Shown here in pieces: positions 12,534-23,400 of a stretch of DNA of 64,000 nucleotides. The notes beneath the pieces are model-generated. The model saw only the letters and a list, made by a program, of their open reading frames with translations. It ran no database searches and was not told where the DNA came from. Origin of the DNA: Hyalella azteca. Taxonomy: Eukaryota > Arthropoda > Malacostraca > Amphipoda > Hyalellidae. Made by a program: the position numbers and the translations under genes. The stretch covers positions 1 through 64,000 of the forward strand of contig NW_025947040.1 of assembly GCF_000764305.2 (NCBI RefSeq), read 5' to 3'. The stretch's first letter is position 1; each line of letters opens with the position of its first letter.

Positions 12534-13054
12534 CTGATGCAGCGGCGCGCAAAATAAGGCATAAAATATCATCATCATCGTCAGCCTCACAGGGCCCAGG
12601 ACTATCTAAATGATTGACGAACCACAGACGAGGCACAGCAAGGATTGCACATCATAAGGTGGACATATACAATCACATGTAATAAATTATAAACATCAAA
12701 TGAACTGATTAGTAAACCTGAAAGAAAATAATTGGTTAATGACTTAAAAATATATGATAAAATCGCGAACCTCGTTTCTCAAATTCCGCATAAAATGAAT
12801 ACAAGCCTTTGAAAAAGACTTGACATAAAATTTGCCAGAGCGCAAATGGCATCACCAGAAATTCAAAAGCCTGGTCGACGACTTGAAAAAATTGTTCTTG
12901 GATTTCTGGCGTTGAAGAAAATAAGAACAGGAGCTCGACTGAGCTCATTGCGAGTTGTACTGAAAGGTTGACTGAGCGGCGAGAGAAGTGGGCAGCGATT
13001 CAGATCAATAAATGAAAGTGAAAAGAAAGCGAAAACGTCATCCACGCAACGTAC

Positions 13055-13082
13055 CTTCGGCTTCTCCGGCTTCACCCTCTCC
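13055..13082 (-). CDS. wupA: TnI tail exon GEGEAGEAE(G)
   Basis: 28 nt, phase 0 in and phase 1 out, acceptor CCATTTCAG and donor GTACGT. It encodes GEGEAGEAE plus one G. That G joins GT of the Pro/Ala exon to make Gly. A second copy of this exon with its flanks lies at 1132-1159 in the duplicated block, but carries a stop. The acid/Gly composition links it to the microexon before and the tail exon after. Confidence 0.75.
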
Positions 13083-13408
13083 CTGAAATGGAACAATAAA
13101 AAAATTATATGCAAGTCAAATTATATTTCACCCTATACAACTGACATCTGTTGATTGGATAATCTTGGTTTACTTAAAAAACTCACCATTGAGCCTCCGA
13201 ATTTAAACTTAAAAGTTATATTCAATAAAAAAAACACGGGAATGGAGAGAAGACTTTCGCCTGCTCTACATCACGGCTCTAGAGCATTCATTGATTAGGG
13301 CATAAAAATCTCGCAAGTGAATAAAAGTTGTACGCTTCCGCACATAATTGGATTTATTTTAAATGATGACAGAATTCACGGAGCGTTTAAGAATTGCTTG
13401 GGATGCTT

Positions 13409-13885
13409 TTCGGATATTTTACATAAGCTATTTTGTTTTCCGTTGCTTAAAAAAAGTTGTCTACTCGGCTTCCTGCCAGAAAGGAAACATGCAGCTGATA
13501 TGCGTTGTTATCCACACGTTATACCCAAGTTTTGACAATTTATTTAGTAAATTCTGATAAATGAAAGATGGCGCTCATAAACTATTCGGAGGCGAAAAAA
13601 TCAAGCAATTTACAAAAACAGCGGTAACTGGCTTCGGAACTGGCTTGAGCATATATATATTTGATTTAGAATAAACTTAATGGCCAAGGCGTGAGCTCAT
13701 CAAAGCGTTTTGATGATATAATAGAATGTTTCATAATAAGTAATATAACATTGGATAGACATCGTGAAGATACGGTCATATAGATCATTAATGCTTTTAA
13801 TGCTTGCCGGTTAGAGCAAGCGAGTCTGGACCTCTCTACGTCCCCAAATAAACGAATTGCCGAGCTAAACACACTCGATAGAATA
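13409..13885. other. No feature seen (TnI intron)
   Basis: AT-rich intron sequence without a phase-matched exon. Confidence 0.4.
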
Positions 13886-14392
13886 GCATCTACCGTCATA
13901 GTTTCAGCAGACATCTACCGTCATAGTCTCAGCAGGGATCTACCGTCATAGTCTCAGCAGGGCATCTACCGTCATAATCTCAGCAGGGCATCTACCGTCA
14001 TAGTCTCAGCAGGCAACTACCGTCATAGTCTCAGCAGGCATCTACCGCCATAGTCTCAGCAGGGATCTACCGTCATAGTCTCAGCAGGGCATCTACCGTC
14101 ATAGTCTCAGCAGGCATCTACCGTCATAGTCTCAGCAGGCAACTACCGTCATAGTCTCAGCAGGGATCTACAGTCATAGTCTTAGCAGGCATCTACAGTC
14201 ATAGTCTCAGCCGGCATCTATTGACATAGTCTCAACAGGCATCTACCGTCATAGTCTCAGCAGTTATCTACAGTCATAGTCTCAGCAGGCATTTATTGCC
14301 ATAGTCTCAACAGGCATCTACCGTCATAGTCTCAGCAGTTATCTACAGTCATAGTCTCAGCAGGCATCAACAGTCATAGTCTCAGCGTGGCT
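13886..14392. repeat. Minisatellite, about 25-bp unit, about 20 copies
   Basis: Unit CATCTACCGTCATAGTCTCA plus GCAGG, in the TnI intron between the microexon and the GEGEAGEAE exon. Units vary by 1-2 bases in length. Confidence 0.95.
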
Positions 14393-14845
14393 ACTACGAA
14401 ATTGTTGTGTAGGCTGTGGACGATGCCATGGTCAGTCTTGCAGGTTTGAAAGTCCCCATGTGGTTTGATTGATAAATTAATCAGAAAATTTCAAACCTAA
14501 ATTTATAACCAAACTATTTTTGGTAATTAACTTTATCAAAAGTGGATGCTTGTTTTCATAAAGAAATAATTTCTATGGTAAGTTGGGTAAATAGTTGACC
14601 CCTTCAAGGAGGTCCATGTGAGTGCATGTGGCCCGTGACTGAGGTCAGGTTCCCGAAATTCGGTAGCATTTTGATAATTTTCGACAAGTAGCACGATTGA
14701 AATTGTTAATAATTTTTTACGATGATTTTTTCAAACAAGTAAATGCTCTCGTTCGTGTATAATGTTTAATAGTGTAGGTGGTCGTGGTTGTGGTAGCGGT
14801 CCCACTATAAAATGTGTGAAAAGAGCAAGAGTTGGTCCATGATGA
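14393..14845. other. No feature seen (TnI intron)
   Basis: Plain intron sequence between two minisatellites. Confidence 0.4.
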
Positions 14846-15125
14846 CCTAGAACACGAGGAGGTTCATGGTGGCCAGGAGCAAGAGGTGTTCCTAGGTGGC
14901 CAAGAGAAGAGGTGGTCCATGGTGGCCAGGAGCAAGAGGTGGTCCTAGGACGCCAAGAGGTGGTTCATGGTGGCCGGGAGCAAGAGGTGTTCTTAGGTGG
15001 CCAAGAGCAAGAGGTGGTTCATTGTGGCCAGGAGCAAGAGGTGTTCCTAAGTGGCCAAGAGCAAGAGGTGTTCCTAAGTGGCCTATAGCAAGAAATGGTT
15101 CTAAGTGGCCATCAAATAGAAGGAA
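14846..15125. repeat. Minisatellite of GGTGGCCAGGAGCAAGAGG-type units
   Basis: About ten units of 25-28 bp alternating between GTGGTCCATGGTGGCCAGGA and GTGTTCCTAAGTGGCCAAGA types. Both strands are open (Gly/Trp/Arg-rich on plus, Pro/Leu/Gly-rich on minus), which is a by-product of the repeat. It lies 165 bp beyond the 21-nt microexon donor. Confidence 0.9.
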
Positions 15126-15290
15126 AACGTAAGCAATATTAGAAGGCAAAAAGGCGCTTGGCCCATAATTTGCTGTGTACTGTCTAAATTTATTTGTGAA
15201 GATATAATACATGGAATGTTGGCCCCAGAGCGTCAGGTCAGCTACAGTCAATCGTCATTCAAAACACGCGATAACAAAAGATGAACTCAC

Positions 15291-15311
15291 CGCTCCGCCC
15301 TCTTCTCCTTC
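15291..15311 (-). CDS. wupA: TnI 21-nt microexon EGEEGGA
   Basis: Exactly 21 nt between acceptor TTTTGGCAG and consensus donor GTGAGTTC, phase 0 to 0, encoding EGEEGGA. It is strongly acidic/Gly-rich like the next exon (GEGEAGEAEG) and fits between the SKPEW exon and that exon without a frame change. Removal also keeps the frame, so it may be optional. Support is from signals, phase and composition only. Confidence 0.65.
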
Positions 15312-18300
15312 CTGCCAAAACAAAAGAAATTGCAATGTTAAAGCATGGGTTAGGCAGGAGATGCGGGCTGATCAGTTGTTAGCTAAGTTAGGAGCCAACA
15401 AAACCCATCACAACAATGAGTATTCGCAAAATTGATTTAAGATACGAAAAATGAATAACGTAATGCCTATTAAAAAGCAAAGGGTGCCAGAAGAAGGGCG
15501 ATAAATATTAACAAGCCTGTGCAACAAGACGGATCTTTCAAAAATGACACCACAGAAGAAAAACCGGTGCCAAAAGTGTCAGAAAACAGGCAAAAATCGA
15601 GCAGTGTATGACGATGAATATACAATGTGAGACGCAGAGAAGGGATGAGTGGTAAAAGTAATACACAATATGGAATTATGCGCGTTAAAGAGTGGCAGAG
15701 ATTGTTATTCTGATTGCATACGGCGAATTATGACCACCTGACCCTTTCCCGCAATACAAGCCCCATTGAAAAATAGTTTATAAATATGTTTCATATGTTC
15801 AGGAATTTGATAGTCTGGGAAAAATTGAATAATTTACCCAGTATAAGATAGTATTTCACTTAAGGTTGCTTATTTTCGACACACAGCGAACCATGTTATC
15901 ACATGTGTATGGCATCTAACTATGACACCAAAAATTTCAACTTCTGGAATGAAATAAATGTCTATCGAGTTTCTCAGCATTCAATGAAAAATTCTCAGAA
16001 TCAAAATTCGAACATTTATTTCCACGGACGAATCAACAGCACAGGTCTTATCCCCTTAAAAAACCACGTCATATCACTTAGTGTAGCATTGATAAAGTTA
16101 AGCAGAAGTTGCAGTTCAACGCAGGTTTTGACAACTTATATTTTGGCTTCAATTTAGACTGATGAACAAGTTCTGCCTAACCTTGCCAATATTCTCACTC
16201 TGATCTTCCACAAAACATTTGTTATAGAACTCAGTCGTAGGCTGCAGAGCAATCAGAGTGAGATGATGATGCGTGCAGAAGTGAGGCAGAGGGGAATGTG
16301 TTGCAGTGATGATGCGTGCAGGAGTGAGGCAGAGGGGAATGTGTTACAGTGATGGTGCGTGCAAGAGTGAGGCAGAGGGGAATGTGTTAAAGATGTATCA
16401 ATGTTTGAATGCATGATTATTATATAACATTGCCGCGTATTCAAGCATTGGTCTGGTGAGTAAAATAAAAATAGCAATGAAGCGAAACAAGGCAACCTCA
16501 ACTCGGTGAACATTCGTGTATCAGGCTGAGTTAGTGCCCATATAAGTTGAGTTGGACACGGTATTAAATCTTGTCTCAAACTAGCGTATTTTTCAGCCAT
16601 ATTAATGCCACATTAGTGCCACTAGCCTCATCACTCATCTTGATAACACAGCAGCTAAGGTGGGTATGGTCGTTGTATTATCTTGACGCGTATCTTTATA
16701 AAATTATTTGGTTGAATTAGTGAACTGCGCCAATAATGGGAATTACACTTGAATTTATGAGAATTTGGATAATTCCGTTTCTCGTTTGTTTTCATTAAGT
16801 AAATGAATTAATATGTGCAAGATTATGATGAATAGTGAATGACATTAAAAGAAAAAAGCACACCAAAATAGTTATTAAAATTATACATTTATTATTGCCG
16901 GCGCGTACATAATCATAAAGTTGAATAGGCCAAGAGGTGACACAGCTTCAGGTTTCAAATTAATCGTAAATACAAAAAAAAATTAATAAAGCTCGAGACG
17001 AAATAAAAAAACAGAAATGGTCGTCGTAAGAAGAGAGCCATTCATTATTATTATTAATCATTCGCAGATTATTCATTCATTGTTATCTGTATTTTAAGAG
17101 TGACTTTAATATCGATAAGCCTAGATTTGGTCGAGCATTCCCGCGACATACTTCACAATTCGGAAAGATCCTCGGTAAATGTTTCTTCGCTGATCTGACT
17201 ATAAAAGAATATTATAAATTATTCATTGAAGACTATAAGCGTATAATGATGTTGCATTACGCTTCCTAATAGTGCATGAAAGACGCTTAAAATGCTCAAT
17301 ATTTTGTTACGGAGCGCACACATACGCTATAAAATACGCATGACACACACCTAGCTGTACCTATGGCGACATTGAAAGTTAGTTTAGCAAGAAAGTTGCA
17401 AATAAACCTCGAGGTTAGCAATATTCCAGTTTACAAAGATTTTAGGTGTTTTGAAAGAAAGAAAAACCTTTAATCGAAGTTTTTCATATATTATATTTCT
17501 CAAAATAAAGGAAGAAAGTGAGTATTATTCATATTTTAAACACATAATTAACCTTTGTTTCTCGCGGATCATCTCTGGGATCCATTACTTCAATGATTAT
17601 ATGGAATGGAAATCGAAGAAAAAATGTAGCAAAAAGATATGAAAATTTATGTGATCGGTATAACAGCTTTCATAAAATCAATCGACGAATTGCAGCCTCT
17701 CATTATATATTATGGCATGGGCTTAGGGAAAAAGTCTTTAAATGGACCCTAATTTTTATGAACTCTGATTTGGCCAATGCATCTATTATCTCTGGAGATA
17801 ATCACCCTCTGTCTCTCAAGCGAGTTTCTTCATTAAAGGCTAAAATTAAAGGCTGAAAAGTCAAAACACTCTTCAAAACTTTGAAGCAATCGCTCTCTCT
17901 AGTGTGCGGATATTTGGTATTCGTCCATTATAATGTATCACTTACCCTGCAAAAAACGGGGGTTCACTGTAATTTCCGTTTGAATTAATTACTATTGTCT
18001 TCTCTTGAATAATTGATACGCGACTTGATTCGATTCGAAACCTCGTGATCCTATTTGATAACAGAACTAAACATATTCAATTATAATACCACATACCTAT
18101 GTACGGAATTATACATGAAAAAATAGACTAAGAGTCGATATAAAGGCGATAGAGGCCGATTAAAGGCGATAGAGGCCGATTAGTTAGCCTATGATGCAAA
18201 TATTTATCGTAAAATTATGTATATTCCGCGATGAGATCTTATGAAGAGGTTAGAAGAAGTAGCGCGCAGCAAAGTTCCAATTAAATGAAAACTAAATGAT

Positions 18301-18434
18301 CAGAAAAATGCACGAGTTTCCCATGTAAAGCCTAGTTGCAGGCGCATAGTATGGACTCCCCCAGTTGATATTAGCTGGCAAATTGTACAGAACCGAGTGT
18401 TAAGAATAACAGCTTGGACATAAGTTAAATTTAC
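15312..18434 (-). other. wupA: TnI intron, 3.1 kb
   Basis: Holds a 43-bp tandem repeat (16264-16392). Otherwise AT-rich with no recognised exon. A 20-bp direct repeat (TAAAGGCGATAGAGGCCGAT) is at 18139-18182. Confidence 0.5.
16264..16392. repeat. 43-bp tandem repeat, three copies
   Basis: Unit starts TGATGATGCGTGCAGGAGTG and continues AGGCAGAGGGGAATGTG. Three copies with few differences. Confidence 0.95.
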
Positions 18435-18479
18435 CTTCTTGCCTGCACCGGGTCCGCCTGCTGCCCATTCAGGCTTTGA
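18435..18479 (-). CDS. wupA: TnI tail exon SKPEWAAGGPGAGKK
   Basis: 45 nt, phase 0 to 0, acceptor CTCTACAG and donor GTAAAT. It encodes SKPEWAAGGPGAGKK. The counterpart in other insect TnI is the KPDWSKGKPG segment directly after the acidic EEE run, so position and sequence both fit. Reading past the donor gives an unconvincing hydrophobic stretch, so another exon is expected. Confidence 0.88.
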
Positions 18480-18999
18480 CTGTAGAGGAATGCAGCAATT
18501 TAGACACTCTAATCACTCGTTCTATTGCCCTAAGGCACAATTTCAGAGAAAATTCAACAAGAAATCAAGAAAAGACTCTAGAAAACAATTTCAGGGTCGA
18601 AAGGAGCTTTCAGAAACTGCGATAAAGGATAATCAAGATCTATTGAACCTCGTATCCTGTTCTTTATCACCGAAGAAAATTTTACAGACGCTACCCTAAC
18701 ATGCAAGACAATCTATACCAGACATTTCTCAACATCAAAACAACAATGAACATAAATTCGTGATGGAATATTTTTTGTCCTTCGGTATTTCATCAAATTT
18801 GATACATGAATACTAATGTGTCATTTACGCCATCCATTTCATTCTAATTTTATGAACAGGGGCACTCTAGTTCTACTCACTCAAAGATGGCTAATATCTA
18901 AGAAAATTTGGATATGTGGCTTCTGATTTCAGCTTCTGATTTTGGGTCATCAGACGCTGAATCGACTCTAATATTTATCAGAGATAATCACTGCACACC
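18480..18999 (-). other. wupA: TnI intron
   Basis: No exon or repeat seen, apart from the intron part of the alternative read-through end at 19,000. Confidence 0.5.
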
Positions 19000-19162
19000 T
19001 CACGGAAACTCCTCTACCTTATCAGCCTTGTCGTCCTCGAGCTCAAACTCCTTCTTCTTGACAGTCTTGAGCTGGTTACGGAAGTTGAACTCGGCAGCCT
19101 TCTTTTGGAGCTTGGCGAACTTATTCTCGTACTTGGAGACCTTCTTCAGAGTGGGCTTGATG
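19000..19162 (-). CDS. wupA: TnI conserved C-terminal exon, with alternative stop
   Basis: Acceptor TTTCTTAG next to 19163. It reads IKPTLKKVSKYENKFAKLQK, KAAEFNFRNQLKTVKKKEFE and LEDDKADK, the actin-binding mobile domain of TnI. At 19018 the frame meets GTAGAG. If this is used as a donor (phase 0), the frame joins the SKPEW exon at 18479. If it is not spliced, the protein ends after VEEFP at the TGA 19000-19002, giving about 220 residues. Insect TnI normally continues with KPDW-type sequence, so splicing is expected for at least one form. Confidence 0.95.
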
Positions 19163-20189
19163 CTAAGAAAATGAGCAAAATTAATTTATAACCTAATGTT
19201 TTTTATATAAAGCGGTTTTGGACAACAAGTCAAATAAATAGGTGTCTAGGATTGTCTAATCTGAGCTTTACTGATGCCGAATCAACCTTGCACTGAACTC
19301 TGGAAGAGACATGTTCTAGATTTGTTCACGTTATGGTAGAATTATTCATGATCGGAAGCCTCAAAATGTTGAGTAACATTTTGTTGATCTTAATAAAGGG
19401 GGACGAAAGCATCTTTTTCAAACCGAATTACTAAAATTTTTCAATCCAAAGATTCCGCTATAAGTTACACGTTCACAAATGAATCTAAATTATGAGAGAC
19501 GATCAATTACAATAAAATCTTTACTCTTCACTTTGAAGAAAATGATACAAGTTCAGTAATCTTGTTACGGTTTATCTAGGTTGAGAAACACGTCTTCATT
19601 TAATTGCCTGGTTAAATTTTTAAGCATAGCTTTCAGTTTTCACGAAGGAAACGCCTAACCAATCCAAAATTTGTGCCGAAGTTTCCCACCCGCAACGACA
19701 GCGGAAACTTAAGTAATCTTTCAGGTTAGCCATGCGCTCAATGTATATTTGAATTACATGTAAGCCTGCCGAAATTTCCATAAATTAAAAAATATAGTTT
19801 TGTGGAAATTATTACAGTAGTAACTGCCGCGCACAACGATTAGGTTTCGTTCTCGCAACACAATCTTGTGGAGCGCTTTACTGTCATGTAACGAATGCAA
19901 AAACAAAAGCTAGTCATCTTATCAGAACAATATTCAAATTCAGACTGAACACAAGAAACTCCAGAATCATATGCAACCAAATGCACTTCCACAAAAACGT
20001 GGGAGACTGGAACCTAAGTTGAGCTATTCGCGCTGAATGATGAATTGATAATAAGCAATTTATAAATAAATTATGAATCATTAGGCCGATCTAAAGTTAT
20101 GCTTGGACGAAGTATCCCAGACGGGAGGATAAACTGCCATTTATGAACTGCTCATTCTAAAGCCTGGTTGACCATGTTGATGGTAGGCA
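19163..20189 (-). other. wupA: TnI intron
   Basis: AT-rich. No exon or repeat seen before the 21-bp minisatellite. Confidence 0.5.
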
Positions 20190-20338
20190 TGTTCAAGTAA
20201 AGATATGCATGTTCAAGGTAATNGATAAGGGTACGCATGAACAAGGTAAGGGTACGCATGAACAAGGTAATGGTACGCATGAACAAGGTAAGGGTACGCA
20301 TGAACAAGATAAGGGTACGCATGAATAAGGCAAGGTAT
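20190..20338. repeat. 21-bp minisatellite, about seven copies
   Basis: Unit GGTACGCATGAACAAGGTAA plus G. The one ambiguous base of the window (N at 20223) is here, which suggests the assembly is least certain at this array. It begins about 20 bp after the donor of the NDLRGK exon. Confidence 0.95.
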
Positions 20339-20358
20339 ACGTATATTGGTATACTCAC

Positions 20359-20402
20359 AATTTGCCGCGTAAGTCGTTCACTTGAATGTTGAGTTCGTTG
20401 AT
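20359..20402 (-). CDS. wupA: TnI exon INELNIQVNDLRGK(F)
   Basis: 44 nt, phase 0 in and phase 2 out, acceptor CCAATAG and donor GTGAGTAT. It encodes INELNIQVNDLRGK plus TT, which with C from the next exon gives Phe. The motif NDLRGKF(V/I)KPTLKK is diagnostic of arthropod TnI. The exon was too short to stand out as an open frame. A 21-bp minisatellite begins only about 20 bp past its donor. Confidence 0.95.
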
Positions 20403-23400
20403 CTATTGGAATGCACGAAGTTTGTTAGAACTTATCTCATGAGGCCACATATAAATTTGTTCATAGAGACAATGAGTAAATATTTTCCCTAGTGAAGTAT
20501 TTCAAAAACTTGCGTAGAAATGTAGTGAACTAGAGAAAATTAATACTGATATTCTTGAAGCAATCCGCAAAAAAAAAACATTTTTCACAAGTTGACAATT
20601 GCTTGCAAAACAGAGAATTTTTTACAAGATTTGGATATACTCCAAACAATTTCATAACGACTATATTTGAAGAAGTGAATAAGGAATACTTTAACAAATT
20701 TTACAGATCTTAGGACAAAATTATTGTAATAATAAATTATTAAAATTTATACATATGATATTCATCAATTTTTAACAGAAATCTTCATAAGTAAAAAGTT
20801 GAAATAAATTTATAGCTAACAATTAAGGACAAATAATACCATTAAAAAAGAAATTAAGTAATTTTAGTCAAGAAGCGGTTTAGATTTTTAGCTTTACAGC
20901 GACCACACAAATCAGGATATCTCGCTACGCAGGAATCCAACTGGGAAAGCTCAGGATACGGGGAACGGGATCAGGATTTCTGGGAATAACATAAAATAAC
21001 ATTCTTAATACGATATAGTTTTAGGTGGGGGGTGTACGGGGTCTAGCATCAATGGCGTTTTGTGGGTCCAACATCAAGGGCGTTGTGTGGGTCTAACATC
21101 AAGAACATTTGTGGGTCCAACATCAATGACGTTTTCTGGGTCCAATATCAGGGGGTGTTTTGTAGGCGTTAAAACATCAAGGGCGTTGTGTGGGTCCAAC
21201 ATCAAGGACTTCGAGTGGGTCCAACAAGGGCGTTTTATTGCCCCATATCAAGGGCGTTTTGTGGGTCCAACATCAAGGGCGTTGCGTGAATCCAACGTCA
21301 CGAGGGTTGCGCGGATCCAACATCAAGGGCGTTTTGTGGGTCCAACATCAAAGGTATTTTGTGGATCCAACATCAAGGGCGTTGTGTGGGTCCAACATCA
21401 AAGGTGTTTTGTGGATCCAACATCAGGGGCGTTGTGTGGGTCCAACATCAAGGGCATTGTGTGGTAAAACATCAAGGGCGTTATATGTGGATCCAACATC
21501 ATGGACGTTTTTTTGTCCATTATCAAGGGCGTTGCAAGGGCTCAACATCAAGGGCGTTGTGTGGTTCCATCAAGAGCGTTGTGTGAGTCTAACATCAAGA
21601 GCGTTGTATGGAGTCCAACATTCAGTGGTCATGCCTTCCAATTCAATTAGAGAAATAGTGTTGCCATTATTAACATCTTGTTGGCACTGCATTCGATCGT
21701 CGCTGGTTTAGAATATTTCGCACTGGGGAAATGCTAGAATTATTTTTCTTATAATTTTAATTTACATTCTCAGAATCACAACGTCTAAGATATCATTTGA
21801 ATGCTTCAGTCGAAAGAGAGTTCAAGACAGCCTTTCTTTCATTCATTCTTCAAGTCAAATCTAGACTGTCGACGTCACAACTAATCTTAAGGAATTTGTC
21901 AAGAAGGTAAATTTAAACATGGTAGTCTCAAATGATTCAATGTTTTAGCTCCTTCGAATACTTTACGACTGCATTCAATGAAAGCAGCATCTGGCCCAGG
22001 GGCTTTCAAAGAGAATTTTGCACCCAAAAATGCCATCTCTGGCTTTGAAAGAGCTAATTTGTACTTCTATTGGCATGATTTCCTCGTCTCACAAAGTGAA
22101 ATTATTCTTTTTGACTGTCACAGTATGACATAATTAATTATCAGATACAAGAATCTATTTGGGTTGAAACAATATCTCGTCGTATAACTCAGTCCATATC
22201 CTCGTCCGTCACCGAAGTCACGAGACTCGCAAGCGGCCAGACTGAAGACAGAATTCTCTGTCCACGCAATTTACCTTTAAATAAAGTATTTAAAAAGTTG
22301 ACTTGAAATATAAGTGTCCAAAACATTCGTTAGAAAGCAAATATTCTTATGTAAAGGTGCACTAAGAAATTTCCATTTAGAATTAAATTAATTCACTAGA
22401 GATGTGTCTTCTGATAAATTGGCAGGGATGAGGTACTATTACAGTGTCATGGAGGCCAGTCAAGCACAAGCAGTTGTTCCAATTGTAGTATAATGACTAA
22501 CATTAAAACATTCGGAAGAGTTCCTATAGTAAGTCATAGAATTAGAAACGTAGAAGGCGTTTGCTGAAACGGTCTCGACGATTCTGTACAGTTTGGCAAA
22601 GACTGCGCAGCAAATCTATTCTTCAACGGATCATTCGGGAGACAGAGGCATACATTCTGGAAGGGAAAGGATACAGCACGAGATCTGGCATGGGGACAAT
22701 CAAGTGAAGACCATATATTGTACGGGAAAACTCTTCCTTGGGGTTCTTTGCTGACACACGGGAACAATTGGTTGATATTCGACGAACAAGGAACCAGTTA
22801 ACCAGTTGGACTGGTTAACTGGAACAAGATACCAGTTAAAATGTTAGTAAAGTAAGTTTATCTGAAGCCTCAAGAAATAGAAAATCTACTCAGTACTAAA
22901 ATAAATCGCTGCTTAATGAGACAATTCAGCATTTAGGTATAACAGTAAAATATCATACCCACAGAAAATTATTTGGTTAAGATTACTATAATTAGTGAAT
23001 AAAGAACTAACGAGACAGGAGCAGGGCATCTAAAACTTAAAGGAAGGAACAGGACGGAGGGACTCGAGCAAGACGATCTGCCTGTGAGTCCCCAGTAGGT
23101 GTCACATATACACAGGCAGTTCACGACTCATTCTTTTTTTGATATGTAAAGTCACGTGCAAATCAAGGGCAATAAGTCGTGCTGTAAAGGACGTTATACA
23201 GGCTTGCTTCTATGGAGGACTTTACAGAGTATGGCACTTCCAGTATATTTTACCTGTTGTCTCGCATCAATGACGAGTAATTGAAAGATCTTAGGTACAA
23301 GTGGAACGTTCAGTTCAGCTTGTTTTGAGGCAGGGATAGCTTGGTTGCAAAAAAATAGAGTGCCCTAAGCAAATGACCTTTGCTTTTTTCAAAATTCATA

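Larger units (their letters stand above)
11612..13408. repeat. Duplicated block B, carrying two TnI tail exons
   Basis: Homologous to 390-1480, with 710 extra bases at 11946-12655. It holds the GEGEAGEAE exon (13055-13082) and, only in the extra segment, the Pro/Ala exon (12264-12533). No obvious target-site duplication or terminal repeat flanks the 710 bases (left flank TTTTAGTG, right flank AAGGTGGACA). Confidence 0.9.

Noticed and set aside
12534..12636. Asp-run (EADDDDDILC) upstream of the Pro/Ala exon as part of the protein
   Set aside because: It lies before the acceptor GCATCAG; no acceptor further upstream gives phase 1 with the preceding exon.
14892..15251. Pro-rich minus-strand frame that could extend the TnI tail
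   Set aside because: Repeat-derived, other strand equally open, and the microexon at 15291 has a consensus donor before it; no acceptor leads into it.
21060..21711. Long plus-strand open frames with GSNIKGVLWVQHQ-like repeats
   Set aside because: By-product of the 25-bp minisatellite in a TnI intron; overlapping frames are all open.
22534..22767. 77-codon minus open frame as an extra TnI exon
   Set aside because: No homology to TnI and no splice sites in the required phase.
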